Notes: generated from the letters alone by a model not told the origin. A stretch of DNA of 60,197 bases from Micromonospora deserti (GCF_003236335.1 NZ_POUB01000011.1:1-60197), one strand, 5' to 3'; shown: positions 1 to 9,781, counted from the first letter of the stretch. Made by a program: numbers and translations.

Positions 1-1
1 C

Positions 2-2122
2 CCCGCGGCCTCCGCCGACCCCGCACCGGCCGTGGCCGGCGACGCCACCCGGGCCGATTCCGAGGCCACACGTAGCGGGAAGCCCCGCGACCGTGGCACG
101 GAGAAGGCGGGCAAGGACAAGGCCAGCCAGGACGAGGCAGGCAAGGCCAGCCAGGACAAGGCAGGCAAGGACAAAGCCCGTCCGGACAAGGCCGGCAAGG
201 ACGAGACCCGACCGGACAGGGCCGCCAAGGGCGGCATCACCGAGGGCCAGACCGCCACGGGCGACACCACCAAGGGCGACACCGGCACCGGGGGCGGCGA
301 GAAGGGCACCGCCGACAAGGACGACGCCGGGACGGAGGAGGGCCGGCCGGACCGGTGGGCCGCGTTCGCGCCCGCCCCCGAGCCGGTGCCGACCCGGCCT
401 CGGCGGTTCGCCCGGGCGGTCGGCCGCGTGCTGATCCACGAGTGGACGCTGGCGACCCTCGGTGCGCTGGCGCTGGCCGTGCTGCTGACCTGGCCAACGC
501 TGCGCTACCCGCGGCACACGCTGCCGCAGGACTACTGGGACCCGAGCCTGCAAGCCTGGCAGATGGCCTGGTCGGGGCACATCCTGCTGACCAACCCGGC
601 GCAGCTGTGGCACTCCAACGCCTTCTTTCCCGAGAGCTGGAGCTTCGCCTTCTCCGACACCCTCCTCGGGTACGCCCCGGCCGGCATGATCGGCACCGGG
701 CCCGAGGCCGCCGTGCTGCGCTACAACATCATGTTCGTGCTGGCGCACGCGCTCGCCACGCTCGGGGCGTACGCGCTGGCCCGTCAGCTGGGCGCGGGCC
801 GGACCGGGGCCGCGGTGGCCGGGGTGAGCTACGCGTACGCCCCCTGGCTGCTGGCCCAGGCCGGGCACCTGCACGTGGTCTCCAACGGCGGCATCCCGTT
901 GGCGCTGGCCATGCTGGCCCGCGGACACGGTTGGTCGCTGCGCCACGGCTACCGCCCCGAGCGCCGCCACGACGGCTGGGTCTACACCGGCTGGCTGGTC
1001 GCGGCTTGGCAGCTCAGCCTCGGCTTCGGCATCGGGCTGCCGTTCGCGTACGTCATCGGTGGGACGGTGGTGGTCGCGGCCGTCACCTGGTTCCTGCGAC
1101 GCTGGGTGGTGCGGCCGGTGAAACGCCCGTTCGGGAGCCGGCTGCTCGTGGCGGACCTGGTCGGCGGGGCGCTCTTCGCCGGGGTCGGGCTGCTGCTGGC
1201 CATCCCGTACTTCAAGGTGGCGGAGCTGCACCCCCAGGCGGAGCGGTCCATCGGCGACATCGCCATCTTCTCGCCCCCGGCGAGCGGCTTCCTCACCGCG
1301 CCCGCCGAGTCGTGGATCTGGGGTGGCCTGCACGAGGGGGCGCGCGCGGTGCTGCCGTGGCACCCGGAGATGACCCTGCTACCCGGCTTCGTGCTGTACG
1401 CGCTCGCCGCCGGCGGGCTGTTCTTCTCCGTCTGGAAGGTGCGCCACCGGCTGCTGCTGCTCGCCGGGGTGGTGGTGACGATGGTGCTGGCCATGGGCAC
1501 CCGCTTCTTCGACGGCACCTTCACCTACGTGCCGCTCTTCGAGCATCTGCCCGGGTGGAACGGCCTGCGCACCCCGGGCCGGTTGATGCTCTGGACGACG
1601 CTGCTGCTCGGGCTGCTCGCAGCCGGCGCGGTCAGCGCCTTCGCCGCCCGGGTACGCGAGATCTCCGCCGAGCGGATCCCCTCCTGGCCGAGCCCGTGGC
1701 TGCGGGCGGCCACCCTGCTGCCGCTGCTGCTGGTCATCGTCGAAGGGCTGAACACCACGCCGCACCCGGTGGTGCCGCTCCAGCCCGCCGCGATGCGGAC
1801 GGTGGACGGGCCGATGCTGGTGCTGCCGAGCAGCCAGAACCTCGACCAGCCGGTGATGCTCTGGTCGACCACGCATTTCCAGGACGTGGTCAACGGGGGC
1901 AGCGGCTTCACCCCACGCCAGCTCGACGACGTACGGCGGGTGTCGATCTCCTTCCCCGACCAGACCAGCGTGGACTACCTACGCACCCTCGGGGTCCGCA
2001 ACGTGCTGCTGATGCGCGACCAGGTCGCCGGCACCCCGTGGGAGATCACCATCGACGTGCCGGTGGACGGGCTCGGCATCACCCGGGAGGAGATCGGCGA
2101 CGTGGTGGTCTACCGGCTTTGA
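2..2122 (+). CDS. GT-C-like polytopic membrane protein, 5' end outside the window
   Basis: The frame is open to the left edge, so the N-terminus may lie outside; the first possible start inside is a GTG at 32 (696 residues). About 120 residues of low-complexity Lys/Asp/Ala/Gly sequence with repeated GKDK and RPDKAG units form a predicted cytoplasmic tail. They are followed by roughly ten or more hydrophobic segments. A luminal-type loop after the first segment carries the acidic/aromatic sequence DYWDPSLQAWQMAW, a layout resembling GT-C polyprenyl-phosphate-dependent glycosyltransferases and YfhO-like proteins. The C-terminal approximately 110 residues form a soluble domain. It converges with the GT87 gene that follows. 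A role in envelope glycan assembly is inference from fold type and neighbours; substrate is unknown. Confidence 0.7.
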   Translation, partial: PAASADPAPAVAGDATRADSEATRSGKPRDRGTEKAGKDKASQDEAGKASQDKAGKDKARPDKAGKDETRPDRAAKGGITEGQTATGDTTKGDTGTGGGEKGTADKDDAGTEEGRPDRWAAFAPAPEPVPTRPRRFARAVGRVLIHEWTLATLGALALAVLLTWPTLRYPRHTLPQDYWDPSLQAWQMAWSGHILLTNPAQLWHSNAFFPESWSFAFSDTLLGYAPAGMIGTGPEAAVLRYNIMFVLAHALATLGAYALARQLGAGRTGAAVAGVSYAYAPWLLAQAGHLHVVSNGGIPLALAMLARGHGWSLRHGYRPERRHDGWVYTGWLVAAWQLSLGFGIGLPFAYVIGGTVVVAAVTWFLRRWVVRPVKRPFGSRLLVADLVGGALFAGVGLLLAIPYFKVAELHPQAERSIGDIAIFSPPASGFLTAPAESWIWGGLHEGARAVLPWHPEMTLLPGFVLYALAAGGLFFSVWKVRHRLLLLAGVVVTMVLAMGTRFFDGTFTYVPLFEHLPGWNGLRTPGRLMLWTTLLLGLLAAGAVSAFAARVREISAERIPSWPSPWLRAATLLPLLLVIVEGLNTTPHPVVPLQPAAMRTVDGPMLVLPSSQNLDQPVMLWSTTHFQDVVNGGSGFTPRQLDDVRRVSISFPDQTSVDYLRTLGVRNVLLMRDQVAGTPWEITIDVPVDGLGITREEIGDVVVYRL

Positions 2123-2168
2123 GCCGGCATGGCGGTGGGGCTTGCGGGGGCCGTCTCGGACGTGCGGT

Positions 2169-3671
2169 CTAGGCGATGGCCGGGTCGGGCGTGCGCTCGG
2201 CCGGTCGTCGTCGCCACCGGTCGAACCAGGGCGCATCCGACGCGCCGTCCAGGACCCCGCCGTCCGGGTCGTCGGCGTACGTGGCCCGCACCGCGTCCTC
2301 CTCCGGGCGCAGGATCTCCCGGACGACCAGCACGCAGAGCACCACGACGGTGGTCAGGCGCAGCGTGGCGGCCAGCACGAAGACGCCCTCCGGGAAGACG
2401 GGCCGGCTGGTCGACGCGCCGAGCAGCTCGCCGTAGAAGGCGGCGAAGTAGCAGACCTCGGCCAGCTGCCAGGCCAGGAACGCGCCCCACTTGGGCCGGG
2501 CCAGCACGACCAACGGCAGCAGCCAGAGCACGAACTGTTGCGACCAGACCTTGCTGAAGATCAGGAACGCGGCGACCACCAGGAACGCGAGTTGGGCAAG
2601 CCGGGGCCGGCGCGGCGCCAGCAGGGCCAGCACGGCCACCCCGAGACAGGCCACCCCGAACAGGGCGTACGACAGGGCGTTCAGCGCGGGGATGTTGGCG
2701 TTGAGCCACTCGAATGGCCCGAGGTCGGCGGGGTCGGCGCCCCCGGCCTTCCCGTCCAGGTAGCGCCCGATGTACCAGAGGGTGCCCCAGTCGATCGCCC
2801 GGGTGGTGTTCAGCTCGAAGAACCGGTCCCAGTTCTCCCGGTACGGCACGGCGGCGGGCAGGTTCACCACGACCAGGGACACCAGGGCCGTGCCGAGGGC
2901 GGTGAGGGCGGCCCGGAGCCGTCCGGCGCGCAGCGCCAGCACCAGGATGGGGCCGAGGAGGAACAGCGGCCACATCTTCGCCGCCCCGGCGAGCCCGAGC
3001 AGGACGCCGGCCAGGGCGGGGCGGCTCCGGGCCCAGGCGAGCAGGCCGAACGCGGCCAGTCCGATGGCGAGCAGATCCCAGTTGACGGTGGCGGTGAGCA
3101 GCAGCGCGGGGGCGAGCGCGAACAGCGCGGCGTCCCAGGGTCGTCGACGGCGCAGGGCGAGGATCACCGCCACGGTGGCGACCGCCAGCGCGCCGAGCAC
3201 CAGGGCGTTCAGGTTGTAGAACCACATTCCCTGGTTGAGGTCCGGGTTGCCGTCGCCCAGCGCGTGCACCGGCAGGCCCAGGGCGCCCATGAAGTATCCG
3301 GTCAGCACCGGGTACTCGACCGGGTGGTCCCGGTAGGGGACGGCGCCCTCGTTGAGCCGCTCGGCGTAGTACAGCGCCAGCACATCGGTGTAGCAGAACC
3401 GGGTGTACTGCACGTTGTTCTGCCAGGCGCCGTCCTGGCAGGGCGACTTCTGCACCCAGTGCAGCGCGAGCGTCAGGCAGACCAGGGCGAGGACGATCCG
3501 GGTGGCCGTCCAGAACCGCCGCTCCCGCCCGGCGGGCCGGTCCAGCGCCACCGCGTGGTCACCGAGCGGCCCGCCGATGAGGCCGGACATCCCACGCACG
3601 AACCCGTCCGAGCGGGAGGGGTGGTCGGTGGCGGTGCCGTCGTCGATACCTGGCGTCGACTGGGTGCTCAT
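2169..3671 (-). CDS. Glycosyltransferase family 87 (DUF2029) membrane protein
   Basis: A 500-residue protein with about eleven to twelve hydrophobic helices and a short charged C-terminal tail, the usual size and layout of GT87 polyprenyl-phosphate-mannose-dependent mannosyltransferases. The first large extracytoplasmic loop, after the helix RIVLALVCLTLALHW, contains DRPVEYP-like sequence (YRDHPVEYPVLTGY), matching the conserved acidic/aromatic loop of the family. It lies immediately downstream of the class A PBP gene on the same strand, the same arrangement as ponA1-Rv0051 in M. tuberculosis, so the two probably belong to one envelope-biogenesis unit. The acceptor glycan cannot be told from sequence. 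Confidence 0.8.
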   Translation of the reverse strand: MSTQSTPGIDDGTATDHPSRSDGFVRGMSGLIGGPLGDHAVALDRPAGRERRFWTATRIVLALVCLTLALHWVQKSPCQDGAWQNNVQYTRFCYTDVLALYYAERLNEGAVPYRDHPVEYPVLTGYFMGALGLPVHALGDGNPDLNQGMWFYNLNALVLGALAVATVAVILALRRRRPWDAALFALAPALLLTATVNWDLLAIGLAAFGLLAWARSRPALAGVLLGLAGAAKMWPLFLLGPILVLALRAGRLRAALTALGTALVSLVVVNLPAAVPYRENWDRFFELNTTRAIDWGTLWYIGRYLDGKAGGADPADLGPFEWLNANIPALNALSYALFGVACLGVAVLALLAPRRPRLAQLAFLVVAAFLIFSKVWSQQFVLWLLPLVVLARPKWGAFLAWQLAEVCYFAAFYGELLGASTSRPVFPEGVFVLAATLRLTTVVVLCVLVVREILRPEEDAVRATYADDPDGGVLDGASDAPWFDRWRRRPAERTPDPAIA

Positions 3672-3740
3672 GGAGAGGCATCCTGCCCTACATCGGCTCC
3701 GCCCACGAGGACTGCGCGCCGAGCGGCCCGCGGAACGCCG

Positions 3741-3769
3741 ACGGCGGCCGGACAGTGTCCGGCCGCCGT
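3741..3769 (-). terminator. Hairpin terminator after the PBP gene
   Basis: A perfect 14-bp inverted repeat (arms ACGGCGGCCGGACA and its complement) around a single central G lies just past the PBP stop codon and before the GT87 start. There is no T-tract on either side, as is common for actinobacterial terminators. It may reduce read-through from the PBP gene into the GT87 gene. Confidence 0.6.
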
Positions 3770-3784
3770 GGGCACCACCTGAAC

Positions 3785-6607
3785 TCAGTCGTCCTCTGCC
3801 GTACGGGGGCTGACCGACGGGAGCAGACCCCCACCGCCGTCCCCACCCGGCCGTGGGTCGGTCGGCCCGGTCGGGCCCTGGTTGTTGCCGTTGCCGTTGC
3901 CGTTGCCGTTCCCGTTGTTGTCGCAGAACAGGCCGAGCGGATCGCAGTTCGGCTGGGTCGGCGTCGGAGGCGGGGGCGGAGCCTCGCCGTTGCCGGTGTT
4001 GGGATCGCCAATGTTCGCGGCGGGTGGGAAGTCTAGCTTCTCCTTGCCCTTCAGCGCCTGCTCCATGAACCGCTCCCAGATGTCGCCCGGGAGGTTACCG
4101 CCGCTGACCCGTCGGCCGTCCTTCAGCTTGAGCGGCTTGCGATCCTTCAGGTTGCCCACCCAGACGGCGGTGGCGAGCTGCGGGGTGTAGCCGATCATCC
4201 AGGCGTCACCGTTCTCCGGGCTGTCGGGCTTCTGCTCCCAGGTACCCGTCTTGGAGGCCGCCTTCCGGCCGTCCTCGAGGCGGTGGTTGACCTGGGCCGG
4301 GTACCGCTCCAGCACCGAGGTCACGTCGGCCACGACGTCCTTGTCGATGCGGCGCTCCGGCTTGAGCTTCTCGCCGCCGATCTTCTTCCACTTGCCGGTG
4401 ACCTCGTCCTGCTTCTCCACGGAGTAGAGGAAGTGGGCCCTGTTGTAGACACCCTGGTTGGCGAAGGTGGCCACACCGTTGGCGTGGTCGAGCACGGTGA
4501 CCGGGTACTGGCCGTAGCCGACCACGTGGAAGAACGGACTCGGCGCGATCTTCTTCGGGTCGGTCTTGGTCAGGTCGTACGGCTTGGGCGGGTTGGTGTC
4601 CGTCCGCCACATGGTGGTGATGCCGGCCTTCGCCGCCATGTCGACGACCTTGTCCGGGCCGATCTCCTGCGTGACGTGGTAGAACGGCACGTTCAGCGAC
4701 TTCAACGTGGAGACCGTCAGGGTGCAGGAGTCGCCGCAGGACGGGTTGTCGACGCCGGCGTTGCTGACCTTGAACTTGGTGCCCTCCGGGGTGAACGCCC
4801 GGCCCTTCCACCGCGACTCCAGGGCTTTGCCCTCCTTGAGCGCCGCCGCCAAGGTGTAGATCTTGAAGCTCGAGCCCGGCGAGTGGCCGCCCGTGATGTT
4901 CCCGTTGGAGTCGGTGTTCTTGCCGGCGTAGTCGGTGCCGGTGCCGTTGTCACCGCCGTAGTAGGCGAGGACCCGTCCGTTCCTCGGGTCGATCGACACC
5001 ACGGCGGCCATCAGGTTCGGCGGCTGCCTGGCCAGCTCGGACCCCTTCGTCTTGCGCTGCGCCGTGTCGACGGCCGCCTTCTGGATCTTGGTATCGATGG
5101 TGGTGCGGATCCGGTAGCCACCCTCCATCAGCGCCTGCGAGCAGAGCAGCTTGTTCACCGTGACGTCGGCCTCGTTGTCGACGCAGAGCCCCTGGTCCCG
5201 CATCTCCGCCTTGACGTAGTTGATCACGTTGCCGTACGGCGTGTTCACCCCGAAGTCGACACCCACGCCACCGTTCTTGGTGCTCTTGATGTTCTTCGGG
5301 TACTCGGTCGGCCGCTGCGGACGGTTGGGGGCGTCCAGCCAGCCCTCGGCGACCATCCCGTTGATCACGTAGTCCCAGCGCTGCTTCGCGTACGTCGGGT
5401 TGACCGCCGGGTCGTACCCCTTGTGGGTTGCGCTCGGCACCGGCTGCTTGATCAGCGCGGCGAGCACCGCCCCCTCGGCGACGGTCAGGTTCTTCGCCGG
5501 CTTGCCGAAATAGGTCTGCGCCGCCGCCTCGATGCCGTACGCCCCGCGACCAAAGTAGATCACGTTCAGGTAGTACTGCATGATCTGCTCTTTGGTGTAC
5601 TTGTCGTTGAGCTTGGAGGCGAGGATCGCCTCCTTGACCTTCCGGGCGTACGTGTCGTCCTTCAGGTTGTCGTAGGCGTTGCGGGCGTACTGCTGGGTGA
5701 TCGTCGAGGCGCCCTGCTTGTCACCACCGCTGAGGTTGTTCCAGGCGGCCCGGGCGATGCCCTTGTAGTCCACACCGGAGTGCTTGTAGAAGTTCCGGTC
5801 CTCGGCGGCGGCGACCGCGTCGCGCACGTGCTGCGGGATCTGGTCGATGGTGACCAGGGTGCGGTTCTGCTCACCCACCTTCGCGATGATCGTCTTGTTG
5901 TCGAACGCGTAGAGGGTGGTGGCCTGCGGCGGCGCCGTATCCTCCGGCAGCACCACGTTGGTCGAGTAGTAGGTGAAGCCGACCACGCCGATGCCGGCGA
6001 GCATGATGAACACCGCGAAGCCGGCGATCAGGATGTTCATCCGTCTACGCTTCCGCGCCCGCGTGGAGGCGCCGGGGTCACCCGCGCCCCGCCGACCGCG
6101 ACCGGGACCCGTCGGCCCGCCGGGCCCGCCCGGGCCGCCGGAGACCGGGGAGACGCTCGCCCGGGCCGAGGCCCGGCCGGCGACGCCGCCGACGGCGGCC
6201 GACCCGACGCTCGCCCTGCCAGCCGACGCGGCGCCGACCGCGGCCCGGCCGGCCGGCCCGCCGGGCGCCGGGGAGACCGGGACCGAGGCCCGGCCGGCAC
6301 CCGCCCGACCGGACGCCGCGCCCGGCGCCGGGGAGACCGGGACCGAGGCGCGGCCGGGGCGGCCGACCGAGGCGGAGCCCACCGAGGCCGAACCGGAGTT
6401 GGCGCCACCGCGCGGGGGTACGGATGCCGACCCGCCGACCGAGGCCCGCCCGCCGGCGGCCCGGGGTGTGACCGAGGCGCGGCCCGGTGCCGTACCGTCC
6501 TGTGCAGCTGACCAGCCGCCCCCGCGCGGGTCACCGCCGGAGTCGCCGTGGTGGCCCGGGATCTGGGCCCGGCCACGGGGGGAACTGGGATCGCCGTACG
6601 AGTTCAT
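3785..6607 (-). CDS. Class A penicillin-binding protein (transglycosylase/transpeptidase), PonA type
   Basis: A bifunctional peptidoglycan synthase of 940 residues. The cytoplasmic N-terminus (about 190 residues) is low-complexity, built of repeated (G/A)RASV and GSASVG units, followed by a basic RKRRR stop-transfer and one transmembrane helix (about 190-215). The GT51 domain shows AAEDRNFYKHSGVD and the GASTITQQ motif. The transpeptidase has the S-x-x-K motif in SPGSSFKIY, an SLN motif, and the KTG box in AASKTGTWEQ, so both activities look intact. A Pro-rich tail and an NGNGNGNG run end the protein. It acts at the outer face of the membrane, polymerising lipid II. It corresponds to ponA1 in the conserved DUF5318-PBP-GT87 block. 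Confidence 0.93.
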   Translation of the reverse strand: MNSYGDPSSPRGRAQIPGHHGDSGGDPRGGGWSAAQDGTAPGRASVTPRAAGGRASVGGSASVPPRGGANSGSASVGSASVGRPGRASVPVSPAPGAASGRAGAGRASVPVSPAPGGPAGRAAVGAASAGRASVGSAAVGGVAGRASARASVSPVSGGPGGPGGPTGPGRGRRGAGDPGASTRARKRRRMNILIAGFAVFIMLAGIGVVGFTYYSTNVVLPEDTAPPQATTLYAFDNKTIIAKVGEQNRTLVTIDQIPQHVRDAVAAAEDRNFYKHSGVDYKGIARAAWNNLSGGDKQGASTITQQYARNAYDNLKDDTYARKVKEAILASKLNDKYTKEQIMQYYLNVIYFGRGAYGIEAAAQTYFGKPAKNLTVAEGAVLAALIKQPVPSATHKGYDPAVNPTYAKQRWDYVINGMVAEGWLDAPNRPQRPTEYPKNIKSTKNGGVGVDFGVNTPYGNVINYVKAEMRDQGLCVDNEADVTVNKLLCSQALMEGGYRIRTTIDTKIQKAAVDTAQRKTKGSELARQPPNLMAAVVSIDPRNGRVLAYYGGDNGTGTDYAGKNTDSNGNITGGHSPGSSFKIYTLAAALKEGKALESRWKGRAFTPEGTKFKVSNAGVDNPSCGDSCTLTVSTLKSLNVPFYHVTQEIGPDKVVDMAAKAGITTMWRTDTNPPKPYDLTKTDPKKIAPSPFFHVVGYGQYPVTVLDHANGVATFANQGVYNRAHFLYSVEKQDEVTGKWKKIGGEKLKPERRIDKDVVADVTSVLERYPAQVNHRLEDGRKAASKTGTWEQKPDSPENGDAWMIGYTPQLATAVWVGNLKDRKPLKLKDGRRVSGGNLPGDIWERFMEQALKGKEKLDFPPAANIGDPNTGNGEAPPPPPTPTQPNCDPLGLFCDNNGNGNGNGNGNNQGPTGPTDPRPGGDGGGGLLPSVSPRTAEDD

Positions 6608-6804
6608 TCCTCACACCCTGCCGGTCGCGGTGGGGCGCGGCTGCGCCGCCACCCGGTTGCCGTGAGTTGAGACACCCGCCACCGCGGCACGCCCGTGCCG
6701 GATCACCGGTGTCAGTTGCGAATCAATCGGGCCAATCAGACCAACGAGTCGTCGGTCAGCCCGGGCGCGCACGTGGCGGCCGGGCCCGGCCGATCGAGCG
6801 AAGA

Positions 6805-7260
6805 TCACTGTTGTGCCTCTCGCCTCCGTCGATGGGCCGGACCGGCGGCCGAGGCGACCGCGCCCTGTTCCGGCCCGCTCTCCGTGCCCGCGGCCAACCC
6901 GTCCCGGCCGAGCAGGTACTGCTCGACGAGATGGTTCCAGTCACAACCGAGGCACACCTCCACCACGAAGACCTGGAACTCACGCAGCGTCATCGCGAGC
7001 ACGGGCAACTCCGCCAGCGTGCGGGCCTGACCGGCGGACTGCTTGAGTTCGTCCCCGTAAATGTAGTGGACGTGGGTCAGGTTCTCGCTCCGGCAGATCG
7101 GGCACCGCTGGTCCGTCGGCTCGCCGTGGAAGCGAGCAGCGTTCTTCAGGTACGGCGACGCGTCGCAGACGTCGTACGTGCCGACCCGGCCGGCGAGGAG
7201 TTCACGCAGCACCGCTCGCTTCTGGAGCGAGTAGTCGACGACCTGGCGCTGCGTACGCAT
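6805..7260 (-). CDS. DUF5318 family protein with Cys pairs
   Basis: A 151-residue protein starting MRTQRQVVDYSLQKRAVL. The start is chosen at the first residue of the conserved block, although the frame stays open well upstream. The CPICRSE motif and a later CLGCDWN motif make a probable four-Cys zinc site. The C-terminus is a poorly conserved tail rich in Arg. DUF5318 proteins are widespread in actinobacteria and sit next to ponA1 (Rv0049 in M. tuberculosis); their function is not established. It is divergent from padR, and the operator described between them may control both. Confidence 0.85.
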   Translation of the reverse strand: MRTQRQVVDYSLQKRAVLRELLAGRVGTYDVCDASPYLKNAARFHGEPTDQRCPICRSENLTHVHYIYGDELKQSAGQARTLAELPVLAMTLREFQVFVVEVCLGCDWNHLVEQYLLGRDGLAAGTESGPEQGAVASAAGPAHRRRREAQQ

Positions 7261-7367
7261 GCGGAGAAGGGTACGCGGTCTCGTCCGACGGGGCGACCGC
7301 GGTGACAATCCGTGACGACAGAACCTCGAATTGGGGGTTTGCCCTGGCCACGGTGATCCGCTAGCGT

Positions 7368-7392
7368 GCGATGTATCGGTCCGATACATCGC
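7368..7392. promoter_or_regulatory. Perfect palindrome, probable PadR operator
   Basis: Two 12-bp arms (GCGATGTATCGG and its exact complement) flank one central T. The inner ATGTAT...ATACAT is the kind of dyad bound by PadR-family repressors. It lies 43 bp before the padR start and about 110 bp from the start of the divergent DUF5318 gene, so autoregulation of padR-ino1 and possible control of the envelope genes on the other side are likely. This is inference from position and symmetry. Confidence 0.7.
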
Positions 7393-7434
7393 GGCGGTTA
7401 GCACTCCGCGCACAGGGTAAAGGAAGGGTGGCCA

Positions 7435-8073
7435 GTGCTCGAACTCGCCATCCTCGGCCTGCTGCAGGAGGCTCCGATGCACGGCTACGAGCTGCGCAAG
7501 GAGCTGACCGCCAAGCTCGGCGCGATCCGGGCGGCGATCAGTTACGGCTCGCTCTACCCGACCCTGCGCCGGTTGCAGGCGGCGGGATGGATCACCGAGG
7601 CCGCCGAGACACCCGCCACCGCCGAGGAGGTTCCCGCGCTGACCAGCCGACGAGGTCGGGTGGTCTACAAGATAACCGCGGAGGGCAAGGAACGCTTCGC
7701 TCAACTGATCGCACAGGCCGGGCCCGAGACGTACGACGACACGGGCTTCGGAGTGCACTTCGCGTTCTTCGCCCGGACCGACCAGGCGACCCGACTGCGC
7801 ATCCTGGAGGGTCGCCGACGCAAGATCGAGGAGCGCCGCGAAGGGCTACGCGACGTGCTCGCCCGGGCGGCTGAGCGCCTCGACGCGTACACCCTGGAAC
7901 TGCAGCGCCACGGGCTGGAGGCCTGTGAGCGCGAGGTCCGCTGGCTGGAGGAGCTCATCGCCAACGAGCGCTCCGGCCGTGCCCCGACGGTCCCGCAGCG
8001 CGGGACGGCCGGCGGCCGACGAGAAGAGACCAGCCCGCCTCCACCTGGAGAGTCCAGGAAAGAGCGGCCGTGA
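7435..8073 (+). CDS. PadR family transcriptional regulator
   Basis: A 212-residue protein starting at a GTG preceded by AAGGAAGGG. The N-terminal winged helix is typical: [24 protein letters not shown], then [17 protein letters not shown] and a wing ending [12 protein letters not shown]. The C-terminal region is the long helical dimerisation part of the PadR/Vir type. The same pairing of padR with ino1 occurs in mycobacteria (Rv0047c-Rv0046c) and Streptomyces. Its stop overlaps the region just before ino1, so the two genes are almost certainly cotranscribed. The perfect palindrome upstream is the likely operator; the effector is unknown. Confidence 0.9.
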   Translation: MLELAILGLLQEAPMHGYELRKELTAKLGAIRAAISYGSLYPTLRRLQAAGWITEAAETPATAEEVPALTSRRGRVVYKITAEGKERFAQLIAQAGPETYDDTGFGVHFAFFARTDQATRLRILEGRRRKIEERREGLRDVLARAAERLDAYTLELQRHGLEACEREVRWLEELIANERSGRAPTVPQRGTAGGRREETSPPPPGESRKERP

Positions 8074-8096
8074 TGAAGAAGAAGGAGGCAGACGCT

Positions 8097-9176
8097 ATGG
8101 GCTCCGTCCGCGTCGCCATCGTCGGTGTGGGTAACTGCGCCTCGTCCCTCGTGCAGGGCGTCGAGTACTACCGGAACGCCGACCCGAACGACCGGGTCCC
8201 GGGTCTCATGCACGTCACCTTCGGCGACTACCACGTCTCCGACGTGCAGTTCGTCGCGGCGTTCGACGTGGACGCCAAGAAGGTGGGCATGGACCTCGCC
8301 GAGGCGATCGTCGCCAGCGAGAACAACACCATCAAGCTCTGCGACGTACCGCCGACCGGTGTCACCGTGCAGCGCGGCCCGACCTTCGACGGTCTCGGCC
8401 AGTACTACCGGGAGATCATCGAGGAGTCGGACGTCGAGCCGGTCGACGTGGCCAAGGCGCTGCGCGACGCGCAGGTTGACGTGGTCGTCTCGTACCTGCC
8501 GGTGGGCTCCGAGCAGGCCGACAAGTTCTACGCGCAGGCCGCGATCGACGCTGGCTGCGCGTTCGTGAACGCCCTGCCGGTCTTCATCGCCTCCGACCCC
8601 GAGTGGGCGCAGAAGTTCACCGACGCGGGCCTGCCGATCGTCGGTGACGACATCAAGAGCCAGGTCGGGGCCACCATCGTGCACCGCGCGCTGGCGAAGC
8701 TCTTCGAGGACCGCGGGGTCGAGCTGCTGCGCACGTACCAGCTCAACTTCGGCGGCAACATGGACTTCATGAACATGCTGGAGCGCAACCGCCTGGTCTC
8801 GAAGAAGATCTCGAAGACCCAGTCGGTGACCTCCCAGATCCCGCACGAGATGACCAAGAGCGACGTGCACATCGGCCCGTCGGACCACGTGCCGTGGCTG
8901 GACGACCGCAAGTGGGCGTACATCCGTCTGGAGGGTCGCTCCTTCGGTGACGCCCCGCTCAACGCCGAGCTCAAGCTCGAGGTGTGGGACTCGCCGAACT
9001 CGGCCGGCGTCATCATCGACGCCGTCCGGGCCGCGAAGATCGCGCTGGACCGGAAGATCGGTGGCCCGATCCTGTCGGCCTCGTCGTACTTCATGAAGTC
9101 CCCGCCAGTGCAGTACGCCGATCACGAGGCGCACGCCGCCGTCGAGGCGTTCATCGCCGGTGAGGTCGAGCGCTGA
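8097..9176 (+). CDS. ino1: Inositol-3-phosphate synthase
   Basis: Converts glucose 6-phosphate to 1L-myo-inositol 3-phosphate, the first step towards phosphatidylinositol, mycothiol and inositol-containing envelope lipids. The 359-residue protein begins [21 protein letters not shown], a Rossmann NAD-binding motif, and has the actinobacterial/archaeal-type core ([41 protein letters not shown]). The ATG is chosen because AAGGAGG sits 8 nt upstream; a GTG 27 nt earlier is in frame but less well placed. It follows padR with a short gap and ends at a strong hairpin, giving a two-gene padR-ino1 unit. Confidence 0.95.
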   Translation: MGSVRVAIVGVGNCASSLVQGVEYYRNADPNDRVPGLMHVTFGDYHVSDVQFVAAFDVDAKKVGMDLAEAIVASENNTIKLCDVPPTGVTVQRGPTFDGLGQYYREIIEESDVEPVDVAKALRDAQVDVVVSYLPVGSEQADKFYAQAAIDAGCAFVNALPVFIASDPEWAQKFTDAGLPIVGDDIKSQVGATIVHRALAKLFEDRGVELLRTYQLNFGGNMDFMNMLERNRLVSKKISKTQSVTSQIPHEMTKSDVHIGPSDHVPWLDDRKWAYIRLEGRSFGDAPLNAELKLEVWDSPNSAGVIIDAVRAAKIALDRKIGGPILSASSYFMKSPPVQYADHEAHAAVEAFIAGEVER

Positions 9177-9191
9177 CGCGCTGACCAGCAG

Positions 9192-9233
9192 CACCGCGAG
9201 GGCCGGGTCCGTGCGGACCCGGCCCTCGCGGTG
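9192..9233 (+). terminator. Strong hairpin terminator after ino1
   Basis: A perfect 20-bp inverted repeat with a two-base centre lies 15 bp after the ino1 stop. No T-tract follows, which is normal in this GC range. It separates ino1 from the convergent ogt gene and may serve both strands. Confidence 0.75.
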
Positions 9234-9292
9234 TGGCGGCGAGACCTGGGGTACGCGGACCGGCGGCACGACGGCCCGTCCCGCCCCCGGCT

Positions 9293-9781
9293 TTAGCCCA
9301 GCCCGAGCAGCGACCGCTCGAAGTCGACCCGGGCCTCCAGTTCGAGCAGGAACCGCTTGCGGTCCAGGCCGCCGCCGAAGCCGATCAGCTTGCTGCCGGC
9401 ACCGACGATCCGGTGACACGGCACGATGACCGGGACCGGGTTGCGGTTGCAGGCCACCCCGACCGCCCGGGCCGCACCCGGATCGCCGAGCTGCCGGGCC
9501 ACCTCGCCGTAGGTCAGCATCCCCGCGTACGGGATGAGGGTCATCTCCCGCCAGACCGCCCGCTCGAAGTCGGAGCCGCGCCGCACCGACACCGGCACGG
9601 CGAACTCGGTCAGCTCCCCGGCGAAGTACGCCCGCAGCTCGGCGACCACACGCCGGGACAGCTCGTCCGCCGGCGCTGTGACCGCCCCCTCGACCCGGCC
9701 GAAGTGGGCCCCGCACACGCCGCCGTCGTCGGTGGCCACGGAGAACTCGCCGATCGGCGAGTCGAGCACGGTCCAGCGCAT
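9293..9781 (-). CDS. ogt: Methylated-DNA-[protein]-cysteine S-methyltransferase
   Basis: A 162-residue suicide repair enzyme that transfers the methyl group from O6-methylguanine to its own cysteine. The active-site motif PCHR is at about residues 121-124 in VPVIVPCHRIVG, followed by the family's GGGLDRKRFLLELE. The RWTVLDSPIGEF N-terminus matches the small N-terminal domain of Ogt-type proteins, and the length is standard. It is cytoplasmic and converges with ino1. Confidence 0.93.
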   Translation of the reverse strand: MRWTVLDSPIGEFSVATDDGGVCGAHFGRVEGAVTAPADELSRRVVAELRAYFAGELTEFAVPVSVRRGSDFERAVWREMTLIPYAGMLTYGEVARQLGDPGAARAVGVACNRNPVPVIVPCHRIVGAGSKLIGFGGGLDRKRFLLELEARVDFERSLLGLG

